Shown here piece after piece: positions 16,993 to 25,661 of a DNA stretch of 39,174 nt (positions are counted from its first letter, which is position 1; the number at the start of each line of letters is the position of its first letter). A program made the translations under genes and the position numbers. The notes beneath the pieces were generated by a model, which ran no database searches, was not told where the DNA came from, and saw only the letters and a list, made by a program, of their open reading frames with translations. Source of the DNA: Bryobacterales bacterium (GTDB lineage Bacteria; Acidobacteriota; Terriglobia; Bryobacterales; Bryobacteraceae); assembly GCA_025463005.1 (NCBI GenBank), contig JAOAPR010000016.1, forward strand, positions 1-39,174, given 5' to 3'.

Positions 16993-17981
16993 AGACCTTT
17001 GCCAGTGTCAATGCTCGCGACGCGAAACATGCGGTGACCCTGTCGCAACAAGCCCGCCGCGACGGCAAGGTGGCCGCATTCAACGGCGGCGGCAGCGACC
17101 TGCTCGGACTCGTGAAAGAACGCACCCTTTCTCCGGATGTTCTGGTGAATCTCCGGACGATTAAGGGACTGGACGAGGTTTCTTCGTCGCGCGGTATGGT
17201 GAATGTCGGCGGTCTCATCACGCTCGACGCCCTCGGCCGGAATCAGCAGATCCGGCGTGATTACGCCGTGCTGGCCGAAGCCGCGGAGACCGTTGCCACG
17301 CCCCAGATCCGTAACTTTGGCACGCTGGCCGGCAATGTGTGCCAGCGCCCGTGGTGCTGGTATTTTCGCAACGGGTTCCCGTGTTACAAAGCGGGCGGCA
17401 ACCAGTGTTTTTCGGTGACCGGCGAAAATCAATTTCACGCGATCTTCGGCGGCGGCCCGAGCTTTATCGTCCATCCCTCTGATACTGCCCCGGCGCTGGT
17501 TGCGCTCGAAGCTAACTTCCGGATTGTCGGGCCTTCGGGCGAGCGTATGATCCCGGCGGCCGATTTCTTTGTTCTCCCGCAGCGCACTCCTGCGCGCGAA
17601 AACATTCTCGCCGACGATGAGATGCTGGCCGGAGTTCAGTTGCCCGCGCCGCGTCCGGGAACGCGCGGCACGTATCACAAGGTGCTCGACCGGGAAGCCT
17701 GGACGCACGCCGTTGTGAGTGCCGCGATCGTGCTCGAAATCGAAAAAGACGTATGCCGGTCCGCGCGCATTGTGCTGGGCGGCGTCGCGCCTATCCCATG
17801 GCGGGTTCCTGCTGCCGAGCGCCTGCTGATCGGACAACGCGTTACACCAGAGCTGGCCGCCCAAGTTGCTGAGACGGCACTCGCCGGGGCGAATCCGCTT
17901 CGCAACAACGGCTATAAAGTGCCGCTCACCAAAACAATCGTGCGGCGGACCGTGCTCGAGTTGGCAAACAGGACTGCATGA
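16989..17981 (+). CDS. FAD-binding molybdenum hydroxylase subunit with four-Cys cluster motif (PaoB-like)
   Basis: A 330-residue FAD-binding medium subunit of the xanthine dehydrogenase/CO dehydrogenase type. FAD-contact segments are [10 protein letters not shown] (residues 31-40) and [12 protein letters not shown] (106-117). Directly after comes a cysteine insertion: Cys118, 123, 132 and 140 in [18 protein letters not shown]...NQC. It matches the pattern by which PaoB and 4-hydroxybenzoyl-CoA reductase beta carry an extra [4Fe-4S] cluster. It has no signal peptide, so if the enzyme is periplasmic this subunit must travel with its Tat-bearing partner, as known for PaoABC. ATGA overlaps join it to the genes on both sides. 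No PaoD/XdhC-like maturation factor is in the window. Confidence 0.88.
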   Translation: MKTFASVNARDAKHAVTLSQQARRDGKVAAFNGGGSDLLGLVKERTLSPDVLVNLRTIKGLDEVSSSRGMVNVGGLITLDALGRNQQIRRDYAVLAEAAETVATPQIRNFGTLAGNVCQRPWCWYFRNGFPCYKAGGNQCFSVTGENQFHAIFGGGPSFIVHPSDTAPALVALEANFRIVGPSGERMIPAADFFVLPQRTPARENILADDEMLAGVQLPAPRPGTRGTYHKVLDREAWTHAVVSAAIVLEIEKDVCRSARIVLGGVAPIPWRVPAAERLLIGQRVTPELAAQVAETALAGANPLRNNGYKVPLTKTIVRRTVLELANRTA

Positions 17982-20071
17982 GGACCACACTCGTCGGATT
18001 CCTGGCGGCTGTTGCCGCCCTGCAAGCGCAGACCACCCAGCAAGCCGAAGCAGGACGCACCCTCTTCCAAGCCCGATGCTCCAGTTGTCACGCGACGGAT
18101 TTGGGCGGCGGCGAAGGCCCACAACTCGCCGGAGCGAACTTTATCGCGGGATGGGGAACGCGCACTGCGCGCGAGCTGGTCAACGTGATCCGCACCACCA
18201 TGCCTCCCGGGAATCCCGGCAGCCTGGATGAAGCAAGCTCGATCAATCTCGCGGCATTTATCCTTGCTGCAAACGGGGCCGCCAATGGAGCCACGCCAGG
18301 AAACCAGGCGCTTACCGCCGCCTCGACATTTACGATCCGCTCGGTGGCAACAGGCCGCCCCGCCATCGCCCTCCAAGCCGGCGGTCAGGTTGCAGCCGCG
18401 ACTTCTTCCGGACCAAAGGGTCTCACCGTCACTGGTGAAGTGAAGAACTATGTCCCGGTGACCGATGCCATGCTGCGCGATCCCGATCCGGGCGACTGGC
18501 TGATGATCCGCCGCAACTACCAGGCCTGGAGCTATAGCCCCGTCACCCAGGTCAGCACCACCAACGTCAAGCAGCTCCAGTTAGTGTGGTCGTGGGCCAT
18601 GAACGACAGTGCTGCCGCGAACGAACCGACGCCCATCGTTCACAACGGCGTCATATACCTGGCCAACACCGGGAACATCATACAGGCGCTCGATGCGCGC
18701 ACCGGCGAGCTGATCTGGGAAAACCGCGTCGGGCCGGATCTCTCGAACGGACAGGGCGCCATTCGCAGCCTCGCGCTTTATCAGGACAAGGTGTACCTCG
18801 CGACCACCGACGTGCGGCTGCTCGCGCTCGACGCGCGCAATGGCAAGGTCGTCTGGGAAACGCGTATCGCCGATCCGTCCAAAGGCTACGGCAACACCAG
18901 TGGACCCCTGATCGTCCAAGGCAAGGTAATCCAGGGCATGGGCGGCTGCGATCGCTACAAGGAGACCGGCTGCTTCATCAGCGCCTACGATGCGCTAACC
19001 GGTAAGCAGCTCTGGAAATTCGAAACTGTCGCGCGGGACGGCACTCCTGGCGGCGACACCTGGGGCAAGCTGCCGAACCTGCTTCGCGCCGGCGGCGACA
19101 CCTGGATCACCGGCAGTTATGATCCCGTGCTCGATCTTATTTATTGGGGCGTGGCGCAGGCCAAGCCGTGGATGCGCGCCATCCGCAACACCAATGACAA
19201 GGCGCTCTACACCACCTCGACGCTCGCGCTGAAGCCGGGCGACGGGTCGCTGGCCTGGTATTTCCAGCACGTCCCCGGCGAATCTCTCGACCTGGACACC
19301 GTTTACGAGCGGGTGCTGGTCGATGCCGGCGGGCAGAATTTCGTGTTCACGATCGGCAAGGACGGCATCCTGTGGAAGCTCGACCGCAAGACCGGCAAGT
19401 TCGTCGACTATAAAGAGACCGTCTACCAGAACGTCTTCGACAGTATCGATAAGCGGACGGGCGAGGTCCACTACCGGAACGACATTGTCGAGCAGCGCCC
19501 GGAGACATGGGTGTCGTCGTGTCCCTCCACCGAAGGCGGTCACAACTGGCAAGCCATGAGCTATCACCCGGGGACGGCTCAGCTCATCATTCCGCTCAGC
19601 CAAGCTTGCATGGAAATGTTCGGACGCAAGACCGATTACACGGAAGGCGCGGGCGGCACGTCCGCCAATCGCCGCTTCTTCGAGATGCCCGGGTCGGGCG
19701 GCAACATCGGAAGACTCGCCGCGTACGACGTGAGCACCTTGAAGGAAGTATGGAATGTGACGCAGCGTGCGCCGTTTCTCACCGCGGTGTTGTCGACCGG
19801 TGGCGGCCTAGCATTCGTGGGCGACCTCGACCGCGTCTTTCATGCCTTCGACGTGAAGACCGGCATGGAGTTGTGGCGGACTCGCCTGCCGACCTCGGTC
19901 CAGGGTTTCCCGGTGTCATTCACAGCCGGCGGGAAGCAGTACATCGCTGTCACCACGGGACTGAATGGCGGCAGCCCGCGGCAAGTGCCTGCCGTCGTCG
20001 CTCCGGATATTCATCATCCCGCGAACGGGAACGCTCTGTACGTATTTGCACTGCCCGATCCACCGAATTAA
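17978..20071 (+). CDS. Cytochrome c-PQQ dehydrogenase fusion
   Basis: A 697-residue secreted quinoprotein. After a signal peptide (to about residue 18, LQAQ) comes a class I cytochrome c domain with heme motif CSSCH (34-38) and probable axial Met75 in TTMPPGNPG. From about residue 170 a PQQ-type beta-propeller begins with [16 protein letters not shown] and shows repeated [12 protein letters not shown]-type tryptophan-docking blades. It also has the [20 protein letters not shown] segment, which holds the probable catalytic Asp. The usual order in quinohemoproteins is propeller then cytochrome, and here the heme is N-terminal. It should oxidise an alcohol or sugar and pass electrons to its own heme. 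The ATGA overlap with the FAD subunit gene suggests it is either the electron outlet or the preceding enzyme of the molybdoenzyme. Confidence 0.9.
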   Translation: MRTTLVGFLAAVAALQAQTTQQAEAGRTLFQARCSSCHATDLGGGEGPQLAGANFIAGWGTRTARELVNVIRTTMPPGNPGSLDEASSINLAAFILAANGAANGATPGNQALTAASTFTIRSVATGRPAIALQAGGQVAAATSSGPKGLTVTGEVKNYVPVTDAMLRDPDPGDWLMIRRNYQAWSYSPVTQVSTTNVKQLQLVWSWAMNDSAAANEPTPIVHNGVIYLANTGNIIQALDARTGELIWENRVGPDLSNGQGAIRSLALYQDKVYLATTDVRLLALDARNGKVVWETRIADPSKGYGNTSGPLIVQGKVIQGMGGCDRYKETGCFISAYDALTGKQLWKFETVARDGTPGGDTWGKLPNLLRAGGDTWITGSYDPVLDLIYWGVAQAKPWMRAIRNTNDKALYTTSTLALKPGDGSLAWYFQHVPGESLDLDTVYERVLVDAGGQNFVFTIGKDGILWKLDRKTGKFVDYKETVYQNVFDSIDKRTGEVHYRNDIVEQRPETWVSSCPSTEGGHNWQAMSYHPGTAQLIIPLSQACMEMFGRKTDYTEGAGGTSANRRFFEMPGSGGNIGRLAAYDVSTLKEVWNVTQRAPFLTAVLSTGGGLAFVGDLDRVFHAFDVKTGMELWRTRLPTSVQGFPVSFTAGGKQYIAVTTGLNGGSPRQVPAVVAPDIHHPANGNALYVFALPDPPN

Positions 20072-20078
20072 CCATTCC

Positions 20079-22037
20079 TTAGTTGTAGTTGGAATTTACG
20101 CCGACCAACACGGATCCGACCGCGCCGGCGAAGTCCAGACCGCTTGCCGAAAACGTCGAATAATTCGTCGAATTCTGAACGGACGAGCCTCCTGTCCCAG
20201 CCGGCAGGCCGAGCAAAACATAGGACGGCACGGTAAACTGCCCGGCTGACTGCGGTGCAGTGCATATGTAGCTTCCGCTTGCGGTCCCGCTCACCGAGCT
20301 TCCGTAGAGGGTGATGAAACTGCCAGGAGTGCCACCGCTCCACCTGAACGTCAACCCCTGGCTGCGGGCGACGTTTGCGGCCGCACTCTGATTCGTCCAG
20401 CTCAGAAGCGGGTTGGGAAAGGTCACCGTGGTGGTGAAGGATCCAACAGCGTTGGCGCCCGAGCCTCCCGATGCGTTAAACACGTACGCTCCGCCCGTTG
20501 AAGGTATGGCTGGGAGAGTTGCACTGTAAACTCCTGCAAAGCCCGGAAACCCGCTCAGTGCAACGGGAGCTCCGCCCGGCCCGGTTACGGTAATCGTACC
20601 TGGATCAAGCCCGGTTGTCGTTCCGGTCGACCCGCCGGTCAACGTCTGCACCAGAATGCATCCGCCCATCGACACCGCGTTACCTCCAGCGTAGGAAGCG
20701 CCTGTCACTTGCTGAAAGATCGCTGCGGCGCCGTTGCTGGTTACAGGAGTGGCGCCTGCTCCGGGAAGAGTGGTTTGGGACACAACCACAGTTCCCGTTT
20801 TGACCGTATCTTTTCCGCTGAGCGTCGAGATCTGATCGCCGCTAAATCCCAGTTGCGGATCGGAGCAAGCGCCGCCGCCGGCACGGATCGGCAAGGTCCC
20901 GATGTTGCTCACGACATTCCCGGTCACAGCGGCCACCGGAACGTAACAGCCAGTCGGAACGTTCTGAGGTATGAGTACGGCGAACACGCTAACACCCGGA
21001 TATACTGATCTGCCTGCATAGGTGACGTTCGCCTGGACGCCGCCGATATAGACGGTGTACGGCACACTGGTTTGGTGCGGCGTACCCGTGTAAACCGTAT
21101 CGCTGTCGCCTGTGGCGCCGAAACCAGAGCCCCAGATGATAATCGTGCCGCCGGGAACCGCCGATTTTGTGAAGGTGATCAGCCCGCCGTACGGATCAGT
21201 CGGACGGGCGGTGTCCTGGGCGACGACCGTACCGTTGTTGTACGTGGTGATGCCGGGCGCTGCGGCAACCACTTGAATTGTGGCGCTAACTGTACCGTTG
21301 TGTGTCACGGTAAGGGTTCCTGAACCAGTCGGCGTGTTGGCGGGCAGAACTCCATCGATCTGGGTCGGGGTTGCGTAATATAACGCCACCGGAACTGTCG
21401 TATTCCCGACGGTCACTGTAATTTTCGCCCCGTTCAATGTCGTCGGGAGCCCTGCCTGGCTGTCGTGAAGATTTGCATCGCCGTCATCGGCCAAGCTCGA
21501 TCCTACGACTTTGAATAAAGCGCCCTGCGAGATGCCTGAGTTTGGGAAGCCAGCGGGGATGTCGCTGGAGTTGTTCGTAACGCGGGTGATGCTGGGTCCG
21601 CTGCCCCCGCCGGATGCGCCGTAGGTGGTGAACTGCAGCGTGATCGAGCCGCCGCTATTTGCCGTGACCAGCACCTTTGCAGGATTCCCGGCGTTAGTAA
21701 ACGCCGCAAGGATCGTGCCGGTCGTGAGCGAAGTGCTGGAAATGGGCGCGCTTGACGCGAGCGACGAAAACGCCTGCAACGTCGATTGGTTCAAAGCGCC
21801 AAATCCCGCTGCGCCCGAGATGCCGGGAACCACTGCCGCCTTCGCGTTGCCCTGGAGAGTGATGGTGCTTCCGTTCCACAGGATGTCGCCTCCCGAAGAG
21901 GGAGTCGCGCCGGTATCCAGGTTCAGGCGGCTATTCGTCTGAAGAGTCGTGGTTTGACTCAGATCGGCCAGCGCAGCGATGGGCAAACCCAGAGCCAGGA
22001 CTGTCCAGGCGATGCGGTTACATAGTGGTTGCTTCAT
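20079..22037 (-). CDS. Secreted TIGR03437-domain protein (Solibacter-type)
   Basis: A 652-residue exported protein. The start ATG at 22037 has AGGAGG nine bases upstream and gives a signal peptide (MKQPLCNRIAWTVLALGLPIAALA). About residues 150-385 match the TIGR03437 domain typical of Solibacter: SGISQGALFKVVGSSLAD, LPTTLNGAKITV, LYYATPTQIDGVLPANTP and a GSGFGATGD IPT/Ig-like part. This domain is usually described as C-terminal, but here about 265 residues follow, rich in Gly, Ser and Thr, including repeated Ig-like strands. Such proteins are thought to act at the cell surface, with no defined function. It converges on the quinoprotein gene with seven bases between stops. No transmembrane anchor is visible beyond the signal. 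Confidence 0.85.
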   Translation of the reverse strand: MKQPLCNRIAWTVLALGLPIAALADLSQTTTLQTNSRLNLDTGATPSSGGDILWNGSTITLQGNAKAAVVPGISGAAGFGALNQSTLQAFSSLASSAPISSTSLTTGTILAAFTNAGNPAKVLVTANSGGSITLQFTTYGASGGGSGPSITRVTNNSSDIPAGFPNSGISQGALFKVVGSSLADDGDANLHDSQAGLPTTLNGAKITVTVGNTTVPVALYYATPTQIDGVLPANTPTGSGTLTVTHNGTVSATIQVVAAAPGITTYNNGTVVAQDTARPTDPYGGLITFTKSAVPGGTIIIWGSGFGATGDSDTVYTGTPHQTSVPYTVYIGGVQANVTYAGRSVYPGVSVFAVLIPQNVPTGCYVPVAAVTGNVVSNIGTLPIRAGGGACSDPQLGFSGDQISTLSGKDTVKTGTVVVSQTTLPGAGATPVTSNGAAAIFQQVTGASYAGGNAVSMGGCILVQTLTGGSTGTTTGLDPGTITVTGPGGAPVALSGFPGFAGVYSATLPAIPSTGGAYVFNASGGSGANAVGSFTTTVTFPNPLLSWTNQSAAANVARSQGLTFRWSGGTPGSFITLYGSSVSGTASGSYICTAPQSAGQFTVPSYVLLGLPAGTGGSSVQNSTNYSTFSASGLDFAGAVGSVLVGVNSNYN

Positions 22038-22330
22038 GATCGGAATCCTCCTATTCGAATCAAGAGAAATACTTGTGGACGGTTGCAACGTCGGACGACG
22101 CTGATGGCATTGTTGCCAATGCTCTCCAAGACTTATCCAGGGCCGGCGCTTTGCGATCGTCTCATCGGGTCACTCTCAAAATTTATAATCCTCAACGGCA
22201 AGTAGACCCATGACAGCCATTTGCGTTGCATAAAACAGTACTAAACGAACCCAATCGGACCGGCCCGCCGCGTAGCGGTTTGGTGTAGACTGACCGACGA
22301 AGACAACCTGAACAGATTTAGGAGGCGCCT
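22038..22330. other. Divergent intergenic region, 293 bp, with small hairpin
   Basis: This gap separates the leftward TIGR03437 gene from the rightward MBL gene. It holds a small perfect hairpin, GCATTG-TTGC-CAATGC (22107-22122), and a plus-strand TATAAT at 22184-22189 without a recognisable -35 at the right distance. Ribosome sites of both genes lie at its ends. I see no ORF with coding character, RNA gene or repeat in it. Confidence 0.4.
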
Positions 22331-23368
22331 ATGAAAGCCCGCGCGATTGCCGTCCTGTCAGCGATCCTCATCGCGATGCCGTTCGCCGCAACGGCGCAAA
22401 ACTATCCCGTTACGCAAGGCAAGACTTACAAGTTCGAAAAAGTCGCCGACGGTGTCTACTACGCCACGGGTGGTTTCGGCAGCAACAATGTCGTGATCGT
22501 CAATGATCAGGACGTGCTGGTGGTGGACGATGGCACCACTCCCGCGGCCGCGCGCGCGTTCATCGAAGACATCAAAGCGATTACTAACAAGCCGATCCGA
22601 TACGTGGTCAACACGCATTTTCATTACGACCACACAGACGGGAATTCGGCCTTCGGACCGGAAGTGCAGATCATCGCGCACGAATACGTCCGCACGGCAA
22701 TCGCAACGTTTGACGTTCTCAATCGCGAGCCGTTCATCACGTCTCAAAAGACGGCCGTCCCGGCGCGAATTGAAGCGCTGACCAAACAGATCGCCGCGGA
22801 AAAGGATCCCCAGAAGAAGGCGGCGCTCCAGAAAGACTTGGCCGCGGCTCAAACCAACTGGAGTCAACTGCAGGAGATTAAGCCGACCCCGCCGAACATA
22901 ACCTACTCTTCGAAGATGGTTCTGCATAAGGGCGCTCGCGAAATTCAGCTTCTTTTCCTGGGGCGCGGCCATACCGGGGGCGACACAGTAGTGTTCCTGC
23001 CGCGCGAGCGGATCGTCTGCACCGGCGATCTAATGGAAAGCCGGCTCGCCTACATGGGCGATGCGTTTTTCGACGAATGGGTCGCGACGCTAGGCGCGCT
23101 CAAGAACCTGGACTTCGCACTGGTGCTGCCGGGCCACGGCGTTCCGTTTGGCGACAAAGGCTTGATCACGGCGTTTCAGGGCTATCTCACCGACGTCACG
23201 AAGAAGGTCGCCGATCTGCGCGCCCAGGGAGTAACAGCAGAGGAGGCCGCGCGCCGCGTTGATCTCACATCCCACCAAAAAGATTTTCCCCAGATCACGG
23301 GTCCGGGCGCAGATGTACGCGGCGTCCGCCGGATTTATGCGTGGATGGACGAACGCGCCAAGAAGTAG
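22331..23368 (+). CDS. Secreted metallo-beta-lactamase-fold hydrolase with helical insertion
   Basis: A 345-residue exported MBL-fold protein. AGGAGG lies five bases before the ATG, and a signal peptide ends ATAQ (residue 23). The zinc site is complete: H96-F-H98-Y-D100-H101, His214 in GRGHTGGD, Asp233 in TGDL and His269 in PGHG. Residues about 145-182 form a charged insertion rich in Lys, Ala and Gln (LTKQIAAEKDPQKKAALQKDL) that should be a helical hairpin over the active site. Members of this secreted subgroup include beta-lactamases and relatives of enzymes associated with PQQ systems, and sequence alone does not choose between these. It is followed after 49 bp by the unnamed-family gene at 23418. 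Confidence 0.88.
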   Translation: MKARAIAVLSAILIAMPFAATAQNYPVTQGKTYKFEKVADGVYYATGGFGSNNVVIVNDQDVLVVDDGTTPAAARAFIEDIKAITNKPIRYVVNTHFHYDHTDGNSAFGPEVQIIAHEYVRTAIATFDVLNREPFITSQKTAVPARIEALTKQIAAEKDPQKKAALQKDLAAAQTNWSQLQEIKPTPPNITYSSKMVLHKGAREIQLLFLGRGHTGGDTVVFLPRERIVCTGDLMESRLAYMGDAFFDEWVATLGALKNLDFALVLPGHGVPFGDKGLITAFQGYLTDVTKKVADLRAQGVTAEEAARRVDLTSHQKDFPQITGPGADVRGVRRIYAWMDERAKK

Positions 23369-23371
23369 TCC

Positions 23372-23400
23372 TTGACACTGCCGGTGGTCGAGCGTACTTT
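23372..23400 (+). promoter_or_regulatory. Sigma-70-like promoter before the 259-residue secreted protein
   Basis: TTGACA (23372-23377) and TACTTT (23395-23400) are spaced by exactly 17 bases in the 49-bp gap after the MBL gene. The -35 is a full consensus match. The predicted start near 23407 would leave only about ten bases before the ATG at 23418, overlapping the GGAG ribosome site. It therefore either makes a near-leaderless message or is a chance match. Confidence 0.35.
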
Positions 23401-23417
23401 CAACTGGAGTGTGAAAT

Positions 23418-24197
23418 ATGACGATTCGCTTCCTCTCTTCGGTTTCCGCAGCCGCAGCTATGATGGCCCTTTTCTGCCTGGTACCGGCGGCGGGTCAGTC
23501 CGGAGTGCCCAAAGCCAACGACATTCCGCGCCTGACGAATGGCAAGCCCGACTTCAACGGAGTCTGGGACCGTCCGCGGGTGAGTGACATCACCAAGGAC
23601 GGAAAAGAGTGCGGCAGCCAAAGCAAGGGCTGCACGCAAAAAGGAAGCGGCGAGCTGTCGTTCACCGAGTGGGGACTAGCGCAGTGGAAAGACGAGAATC
23701 GGTTCGATTACTCCGCCTATTGCCAGCCGTGGGGTTACACACGGGCGTGGCAAACCGAGTATCCCGTGGAGATCATCCAGACCCCGCAGCGGCTGGCCAT
23801 ATTGTGGGAATCGAATAACGTATTTCACGTGGTACCGACCGACGGGCGTGAGCGGCCCAAAGATGTTGAGCCCAGTTGGATGGGAAAATCGGTCGGCAAG
23901 TACGATGGAGATACTCTCATCATCGACACAGCCGGCTTCAACGGAAAGACCTGGATCGATACAGCGGAGCATCCGTCAAGCGATTCCCTGCATGTGGTCG
24001 AACGCATCCACTACATCGATCCCCAGCATCTTTCCTACGAGGTCACCTGGGAGGATCCCAAGACTTATACCAAGCCGATCACCAACACCCGGGTCTTCAC
24101 GCGCATGAAACCCGGCGACGAGCTCATGGAATGGTGGTGCATGGAAAACAACAAGGATCTCCTCGGCGGCCACCTGGTGACCAAGGGTCCCCGCTGA
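23418..24197 (+). CDS. Secreted protein of unnamed 'GKPDLSGVW' family (copy B)
   Basis: A 259-residue exported protein; the signal peptide ends about LVPAAGQ. It is an intact member of the same family as the frameshifted copy at 8055-8853 and the copy at 24672-25631. Shared blocks in order are NGKPDFNGVWDRP, EIIQTPQRLAILWE, VPTDGRER, EPSWMGKSVGKYDGDTLIIDT, GFNGKTW, LHVVERI, YEVTWEDPKTYTKP and a C-terminal EWWCMEN. The conserved D/E, W and Cys residues look structural or metal-binding, but I know of no assigned activity. GGAG lies before the ATG. Its stop abuts the stop of the convergent cupin gene with no intervening base. Copy-specific features include extra Cys residues (ECGSQSKGCTQKG). Confidence 0.8.
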   Translation: MTIRFLSSVSAAAAMMALFCLVPAAGQSGVPKANDIPRLTNGKPDFNGVWDRPRVSDITKDGKECGSQSKGCTQKGSGELSFTEWGLAQWKDENRFDYSAYCQPWGYTRAWQTEYPVEIIQTPQRLAILWESNNVFHVVPTDGRERPKDVEPSWMGKSVGKYDGDTLIIDTAGFNGKTWIDTAEHPSSDSLHVVERIHYIDPQHLSYEVTWEDPKTYTKPITNTRVFTRMKPGDELMEWWCMENNKDLLGGHLVTKGPR

Positions 24198-24659
24198 TTA
24201 CTTGCTGTCCACCTTCACGACCTCGAAGGTAAGCTGCTTGGGCACCAGCATCTGATGCGGAATCTTAGCGGGAATATGGATGACGTCGCCGGCCGCCATC
24301 TTCTTGCTCACGCCCCCCTTGATCGACTTCGCGCGAATCTCGCCGGGTGCGGTTGTGCGCGGCTCGACCATCGTTCCGCCGATGATCAGCGTGCCTTCCC
24401 CCGATTTCACGAAGATGACGTCCACCTGTGTTTCGTGTACTTCGGCTTCGCCGTCGCCTTCGCGCCGGATCGCTAGCAGGGCGTGATTTCCCCAAGTCGC
24501 GACGCGGTCGAGCCGGACCTTGTGATCATCGGGTTTGGCCGCATCCACGCGGGTTTTCAGATCGGCACTGGTGTATTGGGCGTAACCGTCAGGGTCGGCC
24601 GCGACCAGAAGGATCGTGAACAGCATTGTCATGGCGAACAGAAAGGGCAAAAGTTTCAT
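24198..24659 (-). CDS. Secreted cupin-domain protein
   Basis: A 153-residue single-cupin protein with an N-terminal signal sequence (MKLLPFLFAMTMLFTILLVAA). The two cupin motifs are visible. The first is around HETQVDVIFVKSGEGTLIIGG (residues about 75-95), where the metal-binding His and Glu are reduced relative to the canonical HxH...E. The second is GDVIHIPAKIPHQMLV (residues about 123-138) with two His. It probably binds a small ligand or metal in the periplasm, and no enzyme activity can be named. It starts 12 bases after the stop of copy C on the same strand, so the two are probably co-transcribed. No strong ribosome site is visible before the ATG. Confidence 0.82.
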   Translation of the reverse strand: MKLLPFLFAMTMLFTILLVAADPDGYAQYTSADLKTRVDAAKPDDHKVRLDRVATWGNHALLAIRREGDGEAEVHETQVDVIFVKSGEGTLIIGGTMVEPRTTAPGEIRAKSIKGGVSKKMAAGDVIHIPAKIPHQMLVPKQLTFEVVKVDSK

Positions 24660-24671
24660 ACGGGGATCTTA

Positions 24672-25631
24672 TCACTTCTTGTCAAACAGTTTGTCGTAGT
24701 CTTTCGCTGTTTCGCACACAAATTCGTCCACTCTTTCGAGCTCCGGCCGGAAAGGAAGAGTTCTGCTCGGCAACACCCACGGACGGGCGAAGACGTTCGG
24801 ATCTTCCACCGTCACGTCGTACTGCAAGGAGCCATTCTCAAGGCGCCGGAAGCGCTCCACTACATGCAGGTCTTCGGTATGCATGTAGCCGCTCACTTCG
24901 GTTTTGTCGTTGAAACCGATGGTGTCCACCACCAGCGTGTCTCCTTCCCAATGCGCGACCGAATCTCCCATCCAGGTGGGGTCGGGGTCCACCGGATGAG
25001 CACGGCCATCGGTCGGAATGAAGCGGATCGCGTTGGGATACTCGAAGACCATCACGATGAGTTTCGGGGTTTGAACAATCTGGAACGGATAAGGGGTCAC
25101 GAAAGATTGCGGCACGCCCAGTGGCTTGCAGTCGGGGCCCAAGGTGGTGTTGCCGCGAATCTCGTTGGGACCTCGCACGATCTTGAATTTCTCGGCGCCG
25201 GGTTTCAGGGCCGGCGGTTCGGCATTGCGGACGCCGGCGAAGCCGTACACTCCGTTAAGATCGACCGGAGGCGCGGCCGGAGCCGCCGATGTCGCGGTTG
25301 CCTTAGCTCCCGAAACGTTCACTGTCACCGAGCTGGTCAAAGTCGCATTGTTCGGTCCCGTGACGGTCAGCGTATACTTCGTGGTCGTGGTGGGAAACAC
25401 CTGACGGCTGCCTCGGGCGGTCACGCGGCCGACACCCGGATCGATCGTTATCCCATTAGGATTCTCCGCCGCCCACACCAGTGTGACGGGTTGCCCTGGC
25501 TGGATCGACTCTGGTTGCGCCGTGAAACTCACGATCCGGGCGGGAGGTGCTACCCGCGCAGCCGTCTGGCCGGCAGCAGATCCGATCAAAACGACCGCGA
25601 GCAGGAAGCAGTAAGACAATGAACTTCGCAT
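24672..25631 (-). CDS. Secreted protein of unnamed 'GKPDLSGVW' family with Ig-like N-terminal domain (copy C)
   Basis: A 319-residue exported protein with two parts. After a signal peptide (MRSSLSYCFLLAVVLIGSAAG) there is an Ig/PKD-like domain (about residues 30-105: FTAQPESIQPGQPVTLVW, TTTTKYTLTVTG). The family domain follows (about 120-319: DLNGVYG, FQIVQTPKLIVMVFE, IPTDGRAH, DPTWMGDSVAHWEGDTLVVDT, GFNDKTE, LHVVERF, TVEDPNVFARP, DEFVCET). It matches the copies at 8055 and 23418 along the whole second part. The ATG at 25631 is the likely start because the earlier in-frame ATG would overlap the divergent Tat gene. Only 30 bases separate the two divergent starts. Function unknown; the Ig-like domain suggests a surface or periplasmic scaffold role. 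Confidence 0.8.
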   Translation of the reverse strand: MRSSLSYCFLLAVVLIGSAAGQTAARVAPPARIVSFTAQPESIQPGQPVTLVWAAENPNGITIDPGVGRVTARGSRQVFPTTTTKYTLTVTGPNNATLTSSVTVNVSGAKATATSAAPAAPPVDLNGVYGFAGVRNAEPPALKPGAEKFKIVRGPNEIRGNTTLGPDCKPLGVPQSFVTPYPFQIVQTPKLIVMVFEYPNAIRFIPTDGRAHPVDPDPTWMGDSVAHWEGDTLVVDTIGFNDKTEVSGYMHTEDLHVVERFRRLENGSLQYDVTVEDPNVFARPWVLPSRTLPFRPELERVDEFVCETAKDYDKLFDKK

Positions 25632-25661
25632 GTGCGTAATAATACCGAAGCGGGAGGCCAT

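Noticed and set aside
16833-18122. Leftward ORF of 429 codons opposite the molybdoenzyme/FAD/quinoprotein junctions
   Set aside because: It runs across three coupled genes on the other strand and shows no recognisable protein features.
24483-25622. Rightward ORF of 379 codons opposite the cupin and copy C genes
   Set aside because: Antisense to two genes with clear signal peptides and family motifs.
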